Assembly (NCBI RefSeq): GCF_017498485.1
Contig: NZ_CP071795.1
Coordinates: 3,330,501 to 3,394,500, forward strand
DNA length: 64,000 nucleotides
DNA from: Polaribacter batillariae
GTDB lineage: Bacteria > Bacteroidota > Bacteroidia > Flavobacteriales > Flavobacteriaceae
Direction of reading: 5' to 3'
The notes beneath the pieces were generated by a model. It worked only from the letters and a program-made list of their open reading frames with translations. It had not been told where the DNA came from and searched no databases. Positions 28,597 through 37,697 of this stretch are shown piece after piece. Both the position numbers and the translations under genes were made by a program. The first letter of the stretch is position 1, and the number at the start of each line of letters is the position of its first letter.

Positions 28597-29574
28597 ATGA
28601 AGTTTTTTAAAACATACTATATAATTGCAGTCTTTAGCTCAATTATAGCATTAAATTTAAGTTCTTGCACAAAGCTAAATAACGAATTTGCTTTAGACAA
28701 AAACATGAATACAAACGGACTACCAGATGCCGAATTTACGGCTTCTACTACATCCATATTTCAGTTCGAAACAATTAGTTTTGCTCCTAATTCTGTAAAT
28801 GAAGGAGACTTATACTCATGGAGTTTTCCAGGAGGAAGTCCAAGCGAAAGTAGTACTGCAAATGTAGATGTTAAATATACTGTAAAAGGAATTTATTTAG
28901 TGTCGCTAAAAGTTAGAAATAAAAATGGAGCTGTAGAAACTGTAAAAGAAGATTTTATAACTGTAGAAGGAGAACCTTTAGACCCTGCAGTAAGATTACG
29001 TTTTAATTTCGAACAAAATATCTTAGAAGAATATTCTGGAAACACAGCAAGTTATGGAGGTGCAGCTTCTTATGTAGAGGACGCCCCAGTAAACGATTTT
29101 GCTTTTAAATTTGATGGAAAAAATAGCATCACAACTCCAGAATACAAAGGTATTAATGGCAATAACCCTAGAACTGTAGCTGCTTGGATTAAAAGTGCAG
29201 CAACAAAAAATTCGTGTGTAGTACATTGGGGAGCCAGTGCTTTATTGAGTAGAGCAACTTTTAGGATGACACCAGCAAGTATTCGAATGGAATGGGCAGG
29301 TGGAGGAATCTCTGGTGCTACTAAAATTAATGACGATAAATGGCATCATGTTGCATATACATTCGATGGATCTACTGTTACTTTATATGTCGATGGAAAA
29401 GTAGATGGGGTAAATTCCAATGCCAGTAAAATAAATACTGGGGTTGCTGGTAAGACAGCTGTTGAAGTTGGTTCTCAATTAGGGGCTAATTTTTATTCTG
29501 GATTGATGGACGATGTTAGAATTTATAACAAAGCATTAACCATTGACGAGATAAAAGATTTAGCAGCAAAATAA
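28597..29574 (+). CDS. PKD plus LamG (concanavalin-like) surface lipoprotein
   Basis: A 325-residue lipoprotein (signal ending NLSSC). Residues 45-125 form a PKD domain (FTASTTSIFQFETISFAPNS...YSWSFPGGSPSESS...GIYLVSLKVRNKNG). Residues 130-325 form a LamG/concanavalin-like jelly roll (WHHVAYTFDGSTVTLYVDGK, FYSGLMDDVRIYNKALTIDEI). No catalytic residues stand out. It sits 36 bases behind the second susD, the usual place of a SusE/F-type glycan-binding protein. The LamG domain is related to both LamG copies of the protein at 32046-36167, hinting at a shared ligand. Confidence 0.85.
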   Translation: MKFFKTYYIIAVFSSIIALNLSSCTKLNNEFALDKNMNTNGLPDAEFTASTTSIFQFETISFAPNSVNEGDLYSWSFPGGSPSESSTANVDVKYTVKGIYLVSLKVRNKNGAVETVKEDFITVEGEPLDPAVRLRFNFEQNILEEYSGNTASYGGAASYVEDAPVNDFAFKFDGKNSITTPEYKGINGNNPRTVAAWIKSAATKNSCVVHWGASALLSRATFRMTPASIRMEWAGGGISGATKINDDKWHHVAYTFDGSTVTLYVDGKVDGVNSNASKINTGVAGKTAVEVGSQLGANFYSGLMDDVRIYNKALTIDEIKDLAAK

Positions 29575-29658
29575 TATGCAATACATAAAAAAAAAAGGCA
29601 AAAACAATAATTATTTGATTTATTAGTACTAAAATCTGTTGTACATTTTCAAAAATGT

Positions 29659-29790
29659 CAGTTCGAGTGATTTTGAGGAACGAAAACTTGTATCGAGAAC
29701 TATAAAATTCCTATTCTCGATACAAATTTCACTCATTTCAATCATAAAATTTACTCGAATTGACAGAATTTTATCAAAATGAACAACAGA
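29659..29790. repeat. Interspersed palindromic repeat, copy A
   Basis: This non-coding element starts CAGTTCGAGTGATTTTGAGG and contains several inverted repeats: TATCGAGAA with TTCTCGATA, and an outer pair TTCGAGTGA / TCGAATTGACA. It closely matches the copy at 31777-31905 on the other side of the sulfatase gene. It fills most of the 331-base gap after the LamG gene; a terminator follows. Confidence 0.75.
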
Positions 29791-29794
29791 TATT

Positions 29795-29837
29795 AAAGCA
29801 CCTATTCAATTACACAATAAAAGTAGGTGCTTTTTTT
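29795..29837 (+). terminator. Rho-independent terminator of second susCD operon
   Basis: A ten-base perfect stem, AAAGCACCTA paired with TAGGTGCTTT, with a 19-base loop and a run of seven T. It closes the operon GH109-like/susC/susD/LamG before the sulfatase gene. The stem sequence resembles that of the terminator at 20157-20195. Confidence 0.8.
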
Positions 29838-29840
29838 AGT

Positions 29841-29876
29841 TTTGTAGAATAATTATAAAAACCTTTCTTATTTTTG
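29841..29876 (+). promoter_or_regulatory. Possible promoter of the first sulfatase gene
   Basis: TTTG at 29841-29844 and TATTTTTG at 29869-29876 resemble the Bacteroidetes -33 TTTG and -7 TAnnTTTG elements. The 24-base spacing is longer than the usual 19-21. The sulfatase ATG lies 30 bases after the second box, so the gene is probably transcribed on its own. Confidence 0.35.
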
Positions 29877-29905
29877 AAACCTTAAACTTTATATAAAACT
29901 CTCCA

Positions 29906-31489
29906 ATGTTTACATCTTTAAAAAAAACATCTTTATTAGCAACTATATTATTATTATTAATGATATCCTGTAATACATCAAAAAATAAATCTTCTGATTC
30001 TGAGGAAGTAAAAACAAAACCCAATATCATTTACATTTTAGCCGACGACTTAGGCTATGGAGAATTAGGTGTTTACGGTCAAGAAAAAATCGAAACGCCA
30101 AATATAGATGCACTTGCAAAAAACGGAATGCTATTTAGGCAACATTACTCTGGTGCACCTGTGTGTGCGCCTGCAAGATACATGCTGTTAACAGGAAAAC
30201 ATGCTGGGCATTCCTACATTAGAGGAAATGATGAATGGAACGAACGTGGAGATGTTTGGAACTATAAAAAAGTAATTAAAGATTCTACTTTAGAAGGACA
30301 AAAACCCATACCTGCTTCTACAGTTTTATTTCCAAAATTATTACAAAAAAGTGGTTATAAAACAGGAATGGTTGGTAAGTGGGGCTTAGGTGCACCTCAT
30401 ACAGATGCACTTCCAACCAAAATGGGGTTCGATTATTTTTTCGGTTACAATTGCCAGAGACAAGCTCATACATATTATCCAGTACATTTATACGAAAATG
30501 AGCACAAATATCATTTAAAAAACGATACAATTGCACCAGGTAAAAAATTATCAAAAGAAGCAGATGTTAACGATCCAAAAAGCTATAAAGATTATACTTT
30601 AAATGAATATACTCCGGATTTATTATTTGATAAAATGATTCATTTTATCTCTGATAATAAACAAAATCCTTTCTTTTTCTATTGGGCAACTCCATTACCT
30701 CACAACCCAATACAAGCGCCACAAAGGTGGGTAGATCATTACATTAAAAAGTTTGGAGAAGAAGAACCTTATTTAGGGCAAAGAGGTTACTATCCGCATC
30801 AAAATCCAAGAGCGGGTTATGCAGCTATGATTTCTTATTTAGATGAAAACGTAGGTAAATTAATTCAACACTTAAAAGACCAAGGAATATACGAGAATAC
30901 TTTAATTATTTTTTCTTCAGACAATGGTGTAACCTATTCTGGTGGAACCGATGGAGAATTCTTTAACAGCTCTGGAAAATTTGGAGAAAAATACGGAAAA
31001 AGCAAAGGTTTTGTTTACGAAGGAGGCATAAGAGTACCTATGATTGCTAGTTGGCCAGGAAAAATTAAACCGAACACAAAGTCTAATTTAATTTCTTCAC
31101 AGTACGATATGATGGCTACTTTTTCTGATATCGTTGGTTATCAAGCTCCAAAAAATGATGGAATAAGCATACTGCCAACGCTTTTAGGAGAGAAAAACCA
31201 AAAAGAACACGATTTTTTATTTTGGGAATACCCAGAATATGGAGGACAAGTTGCTATTAGAATTGGAGATTGGAAAGTGGTAAGGCAAAATCTTAAAAAT
31301 AAAAAAGAACCAACGTTAGAACTTTATAATCTTGCAAAAGACCCAACAGAATCTAATAATGTTACTGATAAAAATCCAGAAATTTTGCAAAAAGCTGCAG
31401 AAATATTCAAAAAAGAACATACAGACGCACTTTCAGATGGATTTAGAATTCCTTTAATTGAAAAAGGTTTATTAAATACAGAAAAATAA
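29906..31489 (+). CDS. Sulfatase lipoprotein (S1 family), first copy
   Basis: A 527-residue formylglycine-type sulfatase. It has a lipoprotein signal (LMISC, Cys22), metal-binding Asp47-Asp48 in NIIYILADDLGYGELG, and the active-site motif CAPAR with Cys87 (followed by YMLLTG), which must be converted to formylglycine by a maturase not encoded here. The second half has SSDNGVTYSGG and GFVYEGGIRVPMIASWPG, typical of the family. It should remove sulfate esters from a glycan in the periplasm or at the surface. It is a single gene between two near-identical palindromic repeats. The sulfated position it attacks cannot be read from the sequence. Confidence 0.93.
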   Translation: MFTSLKKTSLLATILLLLMISCNTSKNKSSDSEEVKTKPNIIYILADDLGYGELGVYGQEKIETPNIDALAKNGMLFRQHYSGAPVCAPARYMLLTGKHAGHSYIRGNDEWNERGDVWNYKKVIKDSTLEGQKPIPASTVLFPKLLQKSGYKTGMVGKWGLGAPHTDALPTKMGFDYFFGYNCQRQAHTYYPVHLYENEHKYHLKNDTIAPGKKLSKEADVNDPKSYKDYTLNEYTPDLLFDKMIHFISDNKQNPFFFYWATPLPHNPIQAPQRWVDHYIKKFGEEEPYLGQRGYYPHQNPRAGYAAMISYLDENVGKLIQHLKDQGIYENTLIIFSSDNGVTYSGGTDGEFFNSSGKFGEKYGKSKGFVYEGGIRVPMIASWPGKIKPNTKSNLISSQYDMMATFSDIVGYQAPKNDGISILPTLLGEKNQKEHDFLFWEYPEYGGQVAIRIGDWKVVRQNLKNKKEPTLELYNLAKDPTESNNVTDKNPEILQKAAEIFKKEHTDALSDGFRIPLIEKGLLNTEK

Positions 31490-32045
31490 ATTTATAACAG
31501 GTTCTTTTTTTTGAATGTATAAAGAAAAAAGAGAAACTGCATAATTGTTTTTGCTCAATATTGCTTAGTATTGGGTTTCAGTATTAGGAAAGATGCAAAA
31601 TACCATTGCAGATCCTGTCATATAGTATTTAATAGATGGGGTTGTGATTTTATGTTTTGTAATACAAATATCTACCACCTTTTTGTTTAATTCAAAAAGT
31701 TCAAAATAATTTCATCTACAACATATTTTCTTAACCTGTTACGCATTTTGTATTAAAAATATTCAAAAATAAACCTCAGTTCGAGTGGTTTTGAGGAACG
31801 AAAATTTGTATCGAGAACTAAAATTCCTATTCTCGATACAAATTTTACTCATTTTAATCGTAAAATTTACTCGAATTGATAGAATTTAATCAAAATGTAC
31901 AGCAGGTTTTCTTAAAAAAAAGAATATGCCTCACTTTTAAAACAATTTTATCTACATATTTTAAAACAAAACGTTTTAGCTTTAACAATTCAATAAGTGT
32001 TGTTAAATGTATTTTTTTTGACACACAATTAAACTTTTTAGAATT
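31490..32045. other. 556-base gene-free interval
   Basis: I see no coding frame with family resemblance here. The central part (31777-31905) is palindromic repeat copy B. The first 280 bases are AT-rich with no clear hairpin followed by T. The last 140 bases must contain the promoter of the large BNR protein; a T-rich stretch ending TTTG at about 32012-32020 is a weak candidate. Confidence 0.5.
31777..31905. repeat. Interspersed palindromic repeat, copy B
   Basis: This near-copy of the element at 29659-29790 is in the same orientation, with only scattered substitutions and a few short indels. It has the same inner inverted repeat (TATCGAGAA / TTCTCGATA). The two copies bracket the sulfatase gene 29906-31489. 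Confidence 0.75.
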
Positions 32046-35000
32046 ATGAAGAAAATTTACTTAAAATTAACGGCAAGTATCATCTTTTTTTTAATGCCTT
32101 TGGTTCTAAACGCACAGGATTACAAAGAAATGATGGAAGACACAAAATATAACGTTTACGATGTTATTAAAGCAGGAAACCAATATTTTAAAAACAAAGA
32201 TAAAGGTAAGGGCTCTGGTTATAAACAGTTTCAAAGATGGATTATTCAAAACGAAGATCTTTTTTATCCTTCTGGAGATCGAACAAACTTTAGACCAGAA
32301 TTACCTTACTTAATTGCTAATTCTAAAAAACAAAAATCAAACTTAATTAAAAATGCACAATCGAAAGCTACAAGCAATTCTTGGACTGAAGTTGGACCAT
32401 TTGTAGAACTTAAAAGGTTTTACGACAATGTTAGAAATGGTAATGGGCGTGTAGATGCTATTTGGGTAGATCCTTCTAACGCAAACAGAATATACATTGG
32501 TTGTAGAGGTGGAGGAATGTGGAAAACAATAGATGGAGGAACAAATTGGACAGTAAAAACAGATAATTTAGGAATTACAGGTGTAAATAGTATTGCTGTA
32601 AATACCAGTAATGTAAACGAAATATATATAGCCACAGCTTTAGCAGGCAGAAGAAGTTTAGGTATTTTTAAATCTACTGATGGTGGAAATAATTGGAATC
32701 CTACAAGTGTTTCTTATCAATTAACAGCAAACACTATAATTTTTAAAGTTTTAATGAGTCCTACTAATTCTTCTGTATTATTTGCAGCTACTTCTGCAGG
32801 CTTATTAAAATCAACAGACGGATTTCAGACACATACAACAGTATTATCTGGTAATATAATTGATGTAGAATTTAAACCTGGAGATACCTCTATTATGTAT
32901 GCTTCTAATGATGCTAACAATACAATTTACAGATCTACAAATAGTGGATCTTCATTTAGTTCTACAGGAGTTGTTGGCACAGCTAGGCCTCAAATAGGTG
33001 TTTCTGCAAATCAACCTTCTTATGTTTACATTGCAGATAAAGGGGTTTCTTACAGATCTACAAATAGTGGTGTTAGTTTTACATCAAGAGGAAATCCTGA
33101 TGGAGGAAAAGGGCAGTATGGAGGTTTTGCAGTTTCAGATACAAACGCAAATTTATTAATAAACGGAAGTTTAGACACCTATAGATCTACAAATGGAGGT
33201 TCTAGTTTTAGTAAAGTTACAGATTGGAGGTACAGTCAAAGTACAGGTGTTGGGGGTAATTTTGTACATGCAGATGTTCGTGAAGTAGAAATAGTAAATG
33301 GGGCTATTTATTTAGGTACAGACGGTTGGTTGTGTAAAAGTACAGATGGCGGTTTAAATTATGAAATTTTAACTTATAACTTAGGAAATCAAGAAATATA
33401 TGAAAAAGGATTGGGTGTTGCCCAAACAAATGCGAACACTCTAATAATTGGAACACAAGATAATGGAACGAACATTTTAAGAAATGGTGCTTGGCATCAC
33501 TGGAAAGGTGGGGATGGAGGAACAAGCATGATTGACGCAGGGAACGCAAATATTATGTATGGTTCTTTATATAATGGTAATTTTAAAAGAACCGATAATG
33601 CAGGTACAACTTCTACTTCTACAGATTTAGGAGATACCAATACAACTGGCAGATCATTACCACCTCTAAGACAAGACCCAGTTAATCCTGCAATAATTTA
33701 TATGGGAGGCGAAAAAGATGGAAAAATTAGAAAATCTACAAATAGAGGAAATTCATTTACCAACCTTACAGGTGTGGGCGTAAACGATTTTATCGATGAA
33801 ATGGCAATAGCACCATCTAATGGAAACTACATTTTTACATCTATTAAAAATCGAATATGGAAATCTACAAACGGTGGTTCTAGTTGGTCAGAAATTACAG
33901 GAAATTTACCCAACCTAGTAATTAAAGGAATTGCTGTAGATTATAACAATCCAAATAAAATTGTTGTGTGTTATACTGGATATGCATCAGGAACTAAAGT
34001 ATATCGATCTACAAACGGTGGTTCTAGTTGGTCTAATATTTCTGGTAATTTACCAAACGTTCCAACAACAGATGTTGTGTATGATGATGACAATAAAAAC
34101 ACTATGTATTTATCAACAGAAACGGGCGTTTACTATAGAGATGATAACGACTCAGATTGGACAAAGTATGGAATAGGATTACCAAATGTAAGAGCAAATG
34201 ATTTAGAAATTCAGCATAATTCTTCAACATTATTTGTTGGCACTTGGGGAAGAGGAGTTTGGAGAATTCCTTTAAAAGGTATTTCTGGAACTGGAGACTT
34301 GCAATTACACCACAAATATAATAACAGTTTAACGGATGAATCTTCTTACGAAAGAGATGGAAGTACTACAGGTTCAGAGACTTACATTACTGGTTACGAT
34401 GGAAATGCTTATTCAGTCACATCTAACAATACGATTTCAATTAATGGATATAAAGGCATTTCAGGCAACAGTGCCAGAACAGTAAGTGCATGGATAAAAA
34501 CAACAAATGTAGGTTTGCGTAAAACCATAGCTTCATGGGGTACAAATTCTCCTGGTCAAATGTTTAACGTAATGGTTTCTAATGGAAATATTCGTGTAGA
34601 AGGAGGTTCTTCTAACGTTCAAAATGACGATTCTACTGTAGCACTATTAAATAATAATACATGGAGGCATGTTGCTGTAACTTACGATCCTTCAGATGGT
34701 AGTAAATTAAAAGACATTAAAATATATATTGATGGAATATATTATGCCAATCAACCAGATTCTGGGGATTCATACAATTCTCAAAACACAACAATTAATA
34801 CAAATACCACAACAAATAATGTTTTAATAGGTGCAGCCTCTTACAATAGTTCTTATTATTGGCAAGGTGGTTTAGATGATGTAAGAATATACTCAAAAGC
34901 ACTAACCGCTTCAGAAATTGCGGCATTGGCTTCATCTTCTGTCGTACCAACAGCAAACTTTACATCAAACGTAACTACAATTACAGCAGGTAACACAATA

Positions 35001-36167
35001 AATTTCACAGATACATCTAGTGATACACCAACTTCATGGTTATGGTCTTTCTCTGGTGGAAATCCTGCAACTAGTACTGTTCAAAATCCATCTATAACAT
35101 ATGCTACTGCAGGGACATATAATGTTACTTTAACAGCTACAAATTCAGCAGGAAGCGATGTAGAAACAAAATTGGGTTATATTACTATTAATGCTTCTGG
35201 AACTGCAGACTTACAATTACACCACAAATACAATAGCAGTTTAACGGATGAATCTTCTTACGGAAGAAATGGAAGCACTACAGGTTCAGAGACTTACATT
35301 ACTGGTTACGATGGAAATGCTTATTCAGTCACATCTAACAATACGATTTCAATTAATGGATATAAAGGCATTTCAGGCAACAGTGCCAGAACAGTAAGTG
35401 CATGGATAAAAACAACAAATGTAGGTTTGCGTAAAACCATAGCTTCATGGGGTACAAATTCTCCTGGTCAAATGTTTAACGTAATGGTTTCTAATGGAAA
35501 TATTCGTGTAGAAGGAGGTTCTTCTAACGTTCAAAATGACGATTCTACTGTAGCACTATTAAATAATAATACATGGAGGCATGTTGCTGTAACTTACGAT
35601 CCTTCAGATGGTAGTAAATTAAAAGACATTAAAATATATATTGATGGAATATATTATGCCAATCAACCAGATTCTGGGGATTCATACAATTCTCAAAACA
35701 CAACAATTAATACAAATACCACAACAAATAATGTTTTAATAGGTGCAGCCTCTTACAATAGTTCTTATTATTGGCAAGGTGGTTTAGATGATGTAAGAAT
35801 ATACTCAAAAGCACTAACCGCTTCAGAAATTGCGGCATTGGCTTCATCTTCTGTAGCTTCAACAGTAAACGCAACGAATGCTAAAGTTTTACACGCAGAA
35901 AAAATTATAGAAGATATACAATTTAGATTTTTGCCAAATCCAGTTAAAGATATATTAAAAATTAAAATAGACTCAGATAATTTACAAGTTGATACTCTAG
36001 AAGCAACCATTTATACATTAAATGGCAAAGAAGTTTTAATAAAAAAAATTAAAAAAGATAGTTATGATAGTTTTGAGCTAAATACAGCCACCTTAAGTAA
36101 AGGTGTTTATTTTATAAAGCTTAATACTAAAAAACAAAGTCTTATAAAAAAGTTTATTAAAAATTAA
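32046..36167 (+). CDS. Secreted BNR-propeller protein with LamG-PKD-LamG tail and type IX sorting domain
   Basis: A 1373-residue secreted protein. A signal peptide (to about residue 24, LNAQD) is followed by BNR/sortilin-like propeller repeats from about 100 to 745 (FKSTDGGNNWNP, IYRSTNSGSSFS, VYRSTNGGSSWSN). LamG domain 1 spans about 755-968, PKD about 972-1055 (FTDTSSDTPTSWLWSFSGGNP), LamG domain 2 about 1056-1270, and a T9SS type A C-terminal sorting domain about 1290-1373 (FLPNPVKDILKI...GVYFIKL...KKFIKN). The two LamG copies are almost identical. No sialidase active-site arginines were recognised, so I do not call it a hydrolase. It is probably a surface-exposed binding or scaffolding protein for the same glycan as the neighbouring sulfatases. 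Confidence 0.85.
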   Translation: MKKIYLKLTASIIFFLMPLVLNAQDYKEMMEDTKYNVYDVIKAGNQYFKNKDKGKGSGYKQFQRWIIQNEDLFYPSGDRTNFRPELPYLIANSKKQKSNLIKNAQSKATSNSWTEVGPFVELKRFYDNVRNGNGRVDAIWVDPSNANRIYIGCRGGGMWKTIDGGTNWTVKTDNLGITGVNSIAVNTSNVNEIYIATALAGRRSLGIFKSTDGGNNWNPTSVSYQLTANTIIFKVLMSPTNSSVLFAATSAGLLKSTDGFQTHTTVLSGNIIDVEFKPGDTSIMYASNDANNTIYRSTNSGSSFSSTGVVGTARPQIGVSANQPSYVYIADKGVSYRSTNSGVSFTSRGNPDGGKGQYGGFAVSDTNANLLINGSLDTYRSTNGGSSFSKVTDWRYSQSTGVGGNFVHADVREVEIVNGAIYLGTDGWLCKSTDGGLNYEILTYNLGNQEIYEKGLGVAQTNANTLIIGTQDNGTNILRNGAWHHWKGGDGGTSMIDAGNANIMYGSLYNGNFKRTDNAGTTSTSTDLGDTNTTGRSLPPLRQDPVNPAIIYMGGEKDGKIRKSTNRGNSFTNLTGVGVNDFIDEMAIAPSNGNYIFTSIKNRIWKSTNGGSSWSEITGNLPNLVIKGIAVDYNNPNKIVVCYTGYASGTKVYRSTNGGSSWSNISGNLPNVPTTDVVYDDDNKNTMYLSTETGVYYRDDNDSDWTKYGIGLPNVRANDLEIQHNSSTLFVGTWGRGVWRIPLKGISGTGDLQLHHKYNNSLTDESSYERDGSTTGSETYITGYDGNAYSVTSNNTISINGYKGISGNSARTVSAWIKTTNVGLRKTIASWGTNSPGQMFNVMVSNGNIRVEGGSSNVQNDDSTVALLNNNTWRHVAVTYDPSDGSKLKDIKIYIDGIYYANQPDSGDSYNSQNTTINTNTTTNNVLIGAASYNSSYYWQGGLDDVRIYSKALTASEIAALASSSVVPTANFTSNVTTITAGNTINFTDTSSDTPTSWLWSFSGGNPATSTVQNPSITYATAGTYNVTLTATNSAGSDVETKLGYITINASGTADLQLHHKYNSSLTDESSYGRNGSTTGSETYITGYDGNAYSVTSNNTISINGYKGISGNSARTVSAWIKTTNVGLRKTIASWGTNSPGQMFNVMVSNGNIRVEGGSSNVQNDDSTVALLNNNTWRHVAVTYDPSDGSKLKDIKIYIDGIYYANQPDSGDSYNSQNTTINTNTTTNNVLIGAASYNSSYYWQGGLDDVRIYSKALTASEIAALASSSVASTVNATNAKVLHAEKIIEDIQFRFLPNPVKDILKIKIDSDNLQVDTLEATIYTLNGKEVLIKKIKKDSYDSFELNTATLSKGVYFIKLNTKKQSLIKKFIKN
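34296..34942 (+). repeat. Direct repeat encoding LamG domain, copy 1
   Basis: 647 bases encode the first LamG domain of the BNR protein. They match 35208-35854 with an offset of 912 bases. Apart from a handful of differences in the first 75 bases, I find no mismatch in the remaining roughly 570 bases, which points to a recent duplication or gene conversion. Confidence 0.9.
35208..35854 (+). repeat. Direct repeat encoding LamG domain, copy 2
   Basis: This is the second copy of the 647-base LamG-encoding segment. The 265 bases between the copies encode the PKD domain. Differences such as ERDGST versus GRNGST at protein level are confined to the start of the repeat. Confidence 0.9.
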
Positions 36168-36188
36168 TTTTTAATAACTTACGTGAAG

Positions 36189-36225
36189 AAAACTTCTAAA
36201 AATGTTATTTTTAGAAGTTTTAAAA
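36189..36225 (+). terminator. Hairpin terminator after the BNR gene
   Basis: A perfect 15-base stem (AAAACTTCTAAAAAT with ATTTTTAGAAGTTTT) and a three-base loop, 22 bases after the gene. There is no long T run beyond the stem itself, but the symmetrical A/T ends fit a terminator working in either direction. Confidence 0.7.
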
Positions 36226-36271
36226 AACAAAAATAACACCCATTAAAATACAACTTATTTATTCAAAAAAG

Positions 36272-37684
36272 ATGAGCTTAAAGAAAAGTAGCATAAGATT
36301 TGTGCTTTTAATATTATTTTTTTCGATGGTAACATCGTGTTTTTATAAAAAGAAAGCGCCAAAAAGCAAACCGAATATAGTGTTTATTTTAGTCGACGAT
36401 TTGGGCTGGAGCGATCTTGGGTTTATGGGAAACCCTGTTTATCAAACCCCTAATTTAGATTTGCTATCTAAAGAAAGCGTTGTGTTTACAAATGCCTACG
36501 CTCCTGCTGCAAACTGTGCTCCAAGTAGAGCATGTATTTTAACGGGTTTAAATACTCCAAAACACGGAATTTATACGGTAGGTTCTTCAGAAAGAGGAAA
36601 GTCTAAATTTCGAAAATTAGTTCCTACTAAAAATACCACCATTTTAAAAGAAAGTTTTACAACACTAGGAGAAGCACTTCAAGAAAATGGTTATACAACT
36701 GCAACTATGGGAAAATGGCACTTAAGCGAAAACCCAATAACGCAAGGTTTTAACATTAATATTGGAGGCACAACAGCAGGTCATCCAAAATCATATTTTA
36801 GTCCGTATAAAAATAAAGCACTAAAAGATGGACCTAAAGGAGAGTATTTAACAGATAGAATTACCACAGAAGCAATTAATTTTATTACCAAAAATAAAAA
36901 GAATCCTTTTTTTCTATACTTGCCTTATTATACAGTACATACGCCTTTACAAGGAAAAGAAAAGTTGGTAAAAAAATATAAGGCTAAAGTAAATGGAGAT
37001 GATCGTTTTAACGCAAAATATGGAGCGATGGTTGAAAATATGGATGCTAATATCGGCAAAATCCTAAAATCATTAAAAGAATTAAAATTAGATGAAAATA
37101 CGCTGGTCATATTTACCTCCGATAATGGGGGTTTAGCTTCTGTTTCCTCTCAATTTCCACTAAGAGCCGGAAAAGGTTCTTATTACGAAGGTGGTATAAG
37201 AGTTCCTTTTTTAATAAAATGGCCCAAAGAAATTAAAAAAACAAAAACTACAGAAATCCCTGTTTCTGGTTTAGATATTTTTCCAACGGTAATGGAGGCT
37301 GTAAATAATCAAAAAAAAGATTCTTTAGACGGAGTTTCTTTATTACCTTTCTTAACTAAAAACAAAGAAATAAAAGAAAGAGCATTATCTTGGCATTTTC
37401 CAATTTATCTACAGGCTGTCAATAAAGACAAAGATCAAGCGAGAGATTCTTTATTTAGAACAAGACCTGGAAGTGTTATTCGAAAAGGAAAATGGAAATT
37501 GCATGAATATTTCGAGGACAAAGGAATAGAATTGTATAACTTAGATTCCGATATTCAAGAAAAAAACGACGTTTCAAAAAAATATCCAGAAAAAGTAAAA
37601 GAATTGTACAAAGAGCTAAAAGCATGGAGAACCAAAAGAAATGCTCCTGTTCCAAAAGAATTAAATAAAAATTATAAAGAATAA
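36272..37684 (+). CDS. Sulfatase lipoprotein (S1 family), second copy
   Basis: A 470-residue sulfatase with a lipoprotein signal (MVTSC, Cys23), metal-binding residues in VFILVDDLGWSDLG and the canonical formylglycine motif CAPSR at Cys82, followed by ACILTG. MGKWHLSENP and FTSDNGGLAS carry further family active-site residues. It would hydrolyse a sulfate ester on a glycan. The PhoD-like gene starts 13 bases after its stop, so sulfatase and phosphoesterase are co-transcribed and may act on the same substrate. The three sulfatases of the window share motifs but are clearly different in sequence, suggesting different linkage specificity. Confidence 0.93.
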   Translation: MSLKKSSIRFVLLILFFSMVTSCFYKKKAPKSKPNIVFILVDDLGWSDLGFMGNPVYQTPNLDLLSKESVVFTNAYAPAANCAPSRACILTGLNTPKHGIYTVGSSERGKSKFRKLVPTKNTTILKESFTTLGEALQENGYTTATMGKWHLSENPITQGFNINIGGTTAGHPKSYFSPYKNKALKDGPKGEYLTDRITTEAINFITKNKKNPFFLYLPYYTVHTPLQGKEKLVKKYKAKVNGDDRFNAKYGAMVENMDANIGKILKSLKELKLDENTLVIFTSDNGGLASVSSQFPLRAGKGSYYEGGIRVPFLIKWPKEIKKTKTTEIPVSGLDIFPTVMEAVNNQKKDSLDGVSLLPFLTKNKEIKERALSWHFPIYLQAVNKDKDQARDSLFRTRPGSVIRKGKWKLHEYFEDKGIELYNLDSDIQEKNDVSKKYPEKVKELYKELKAWRTKRNAPVPKELNKNYKE

Positions 37685-37697
37685 ACACTTATTAAGA

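Noticed and set aside
33961..34176. Second plus-strand frame inside the BNR gene
   Set aside because: It is a shifted frame of the large gene with low-complexity composition.
32046..36167. Sialidase annotation for the BNR-repeat protein
   Set aside because: Asp-box-like repeats are present, but the arginine triad and other catalytic residues of sialidases were not recognised. The pattern fits sortilin-type propellers equally well.
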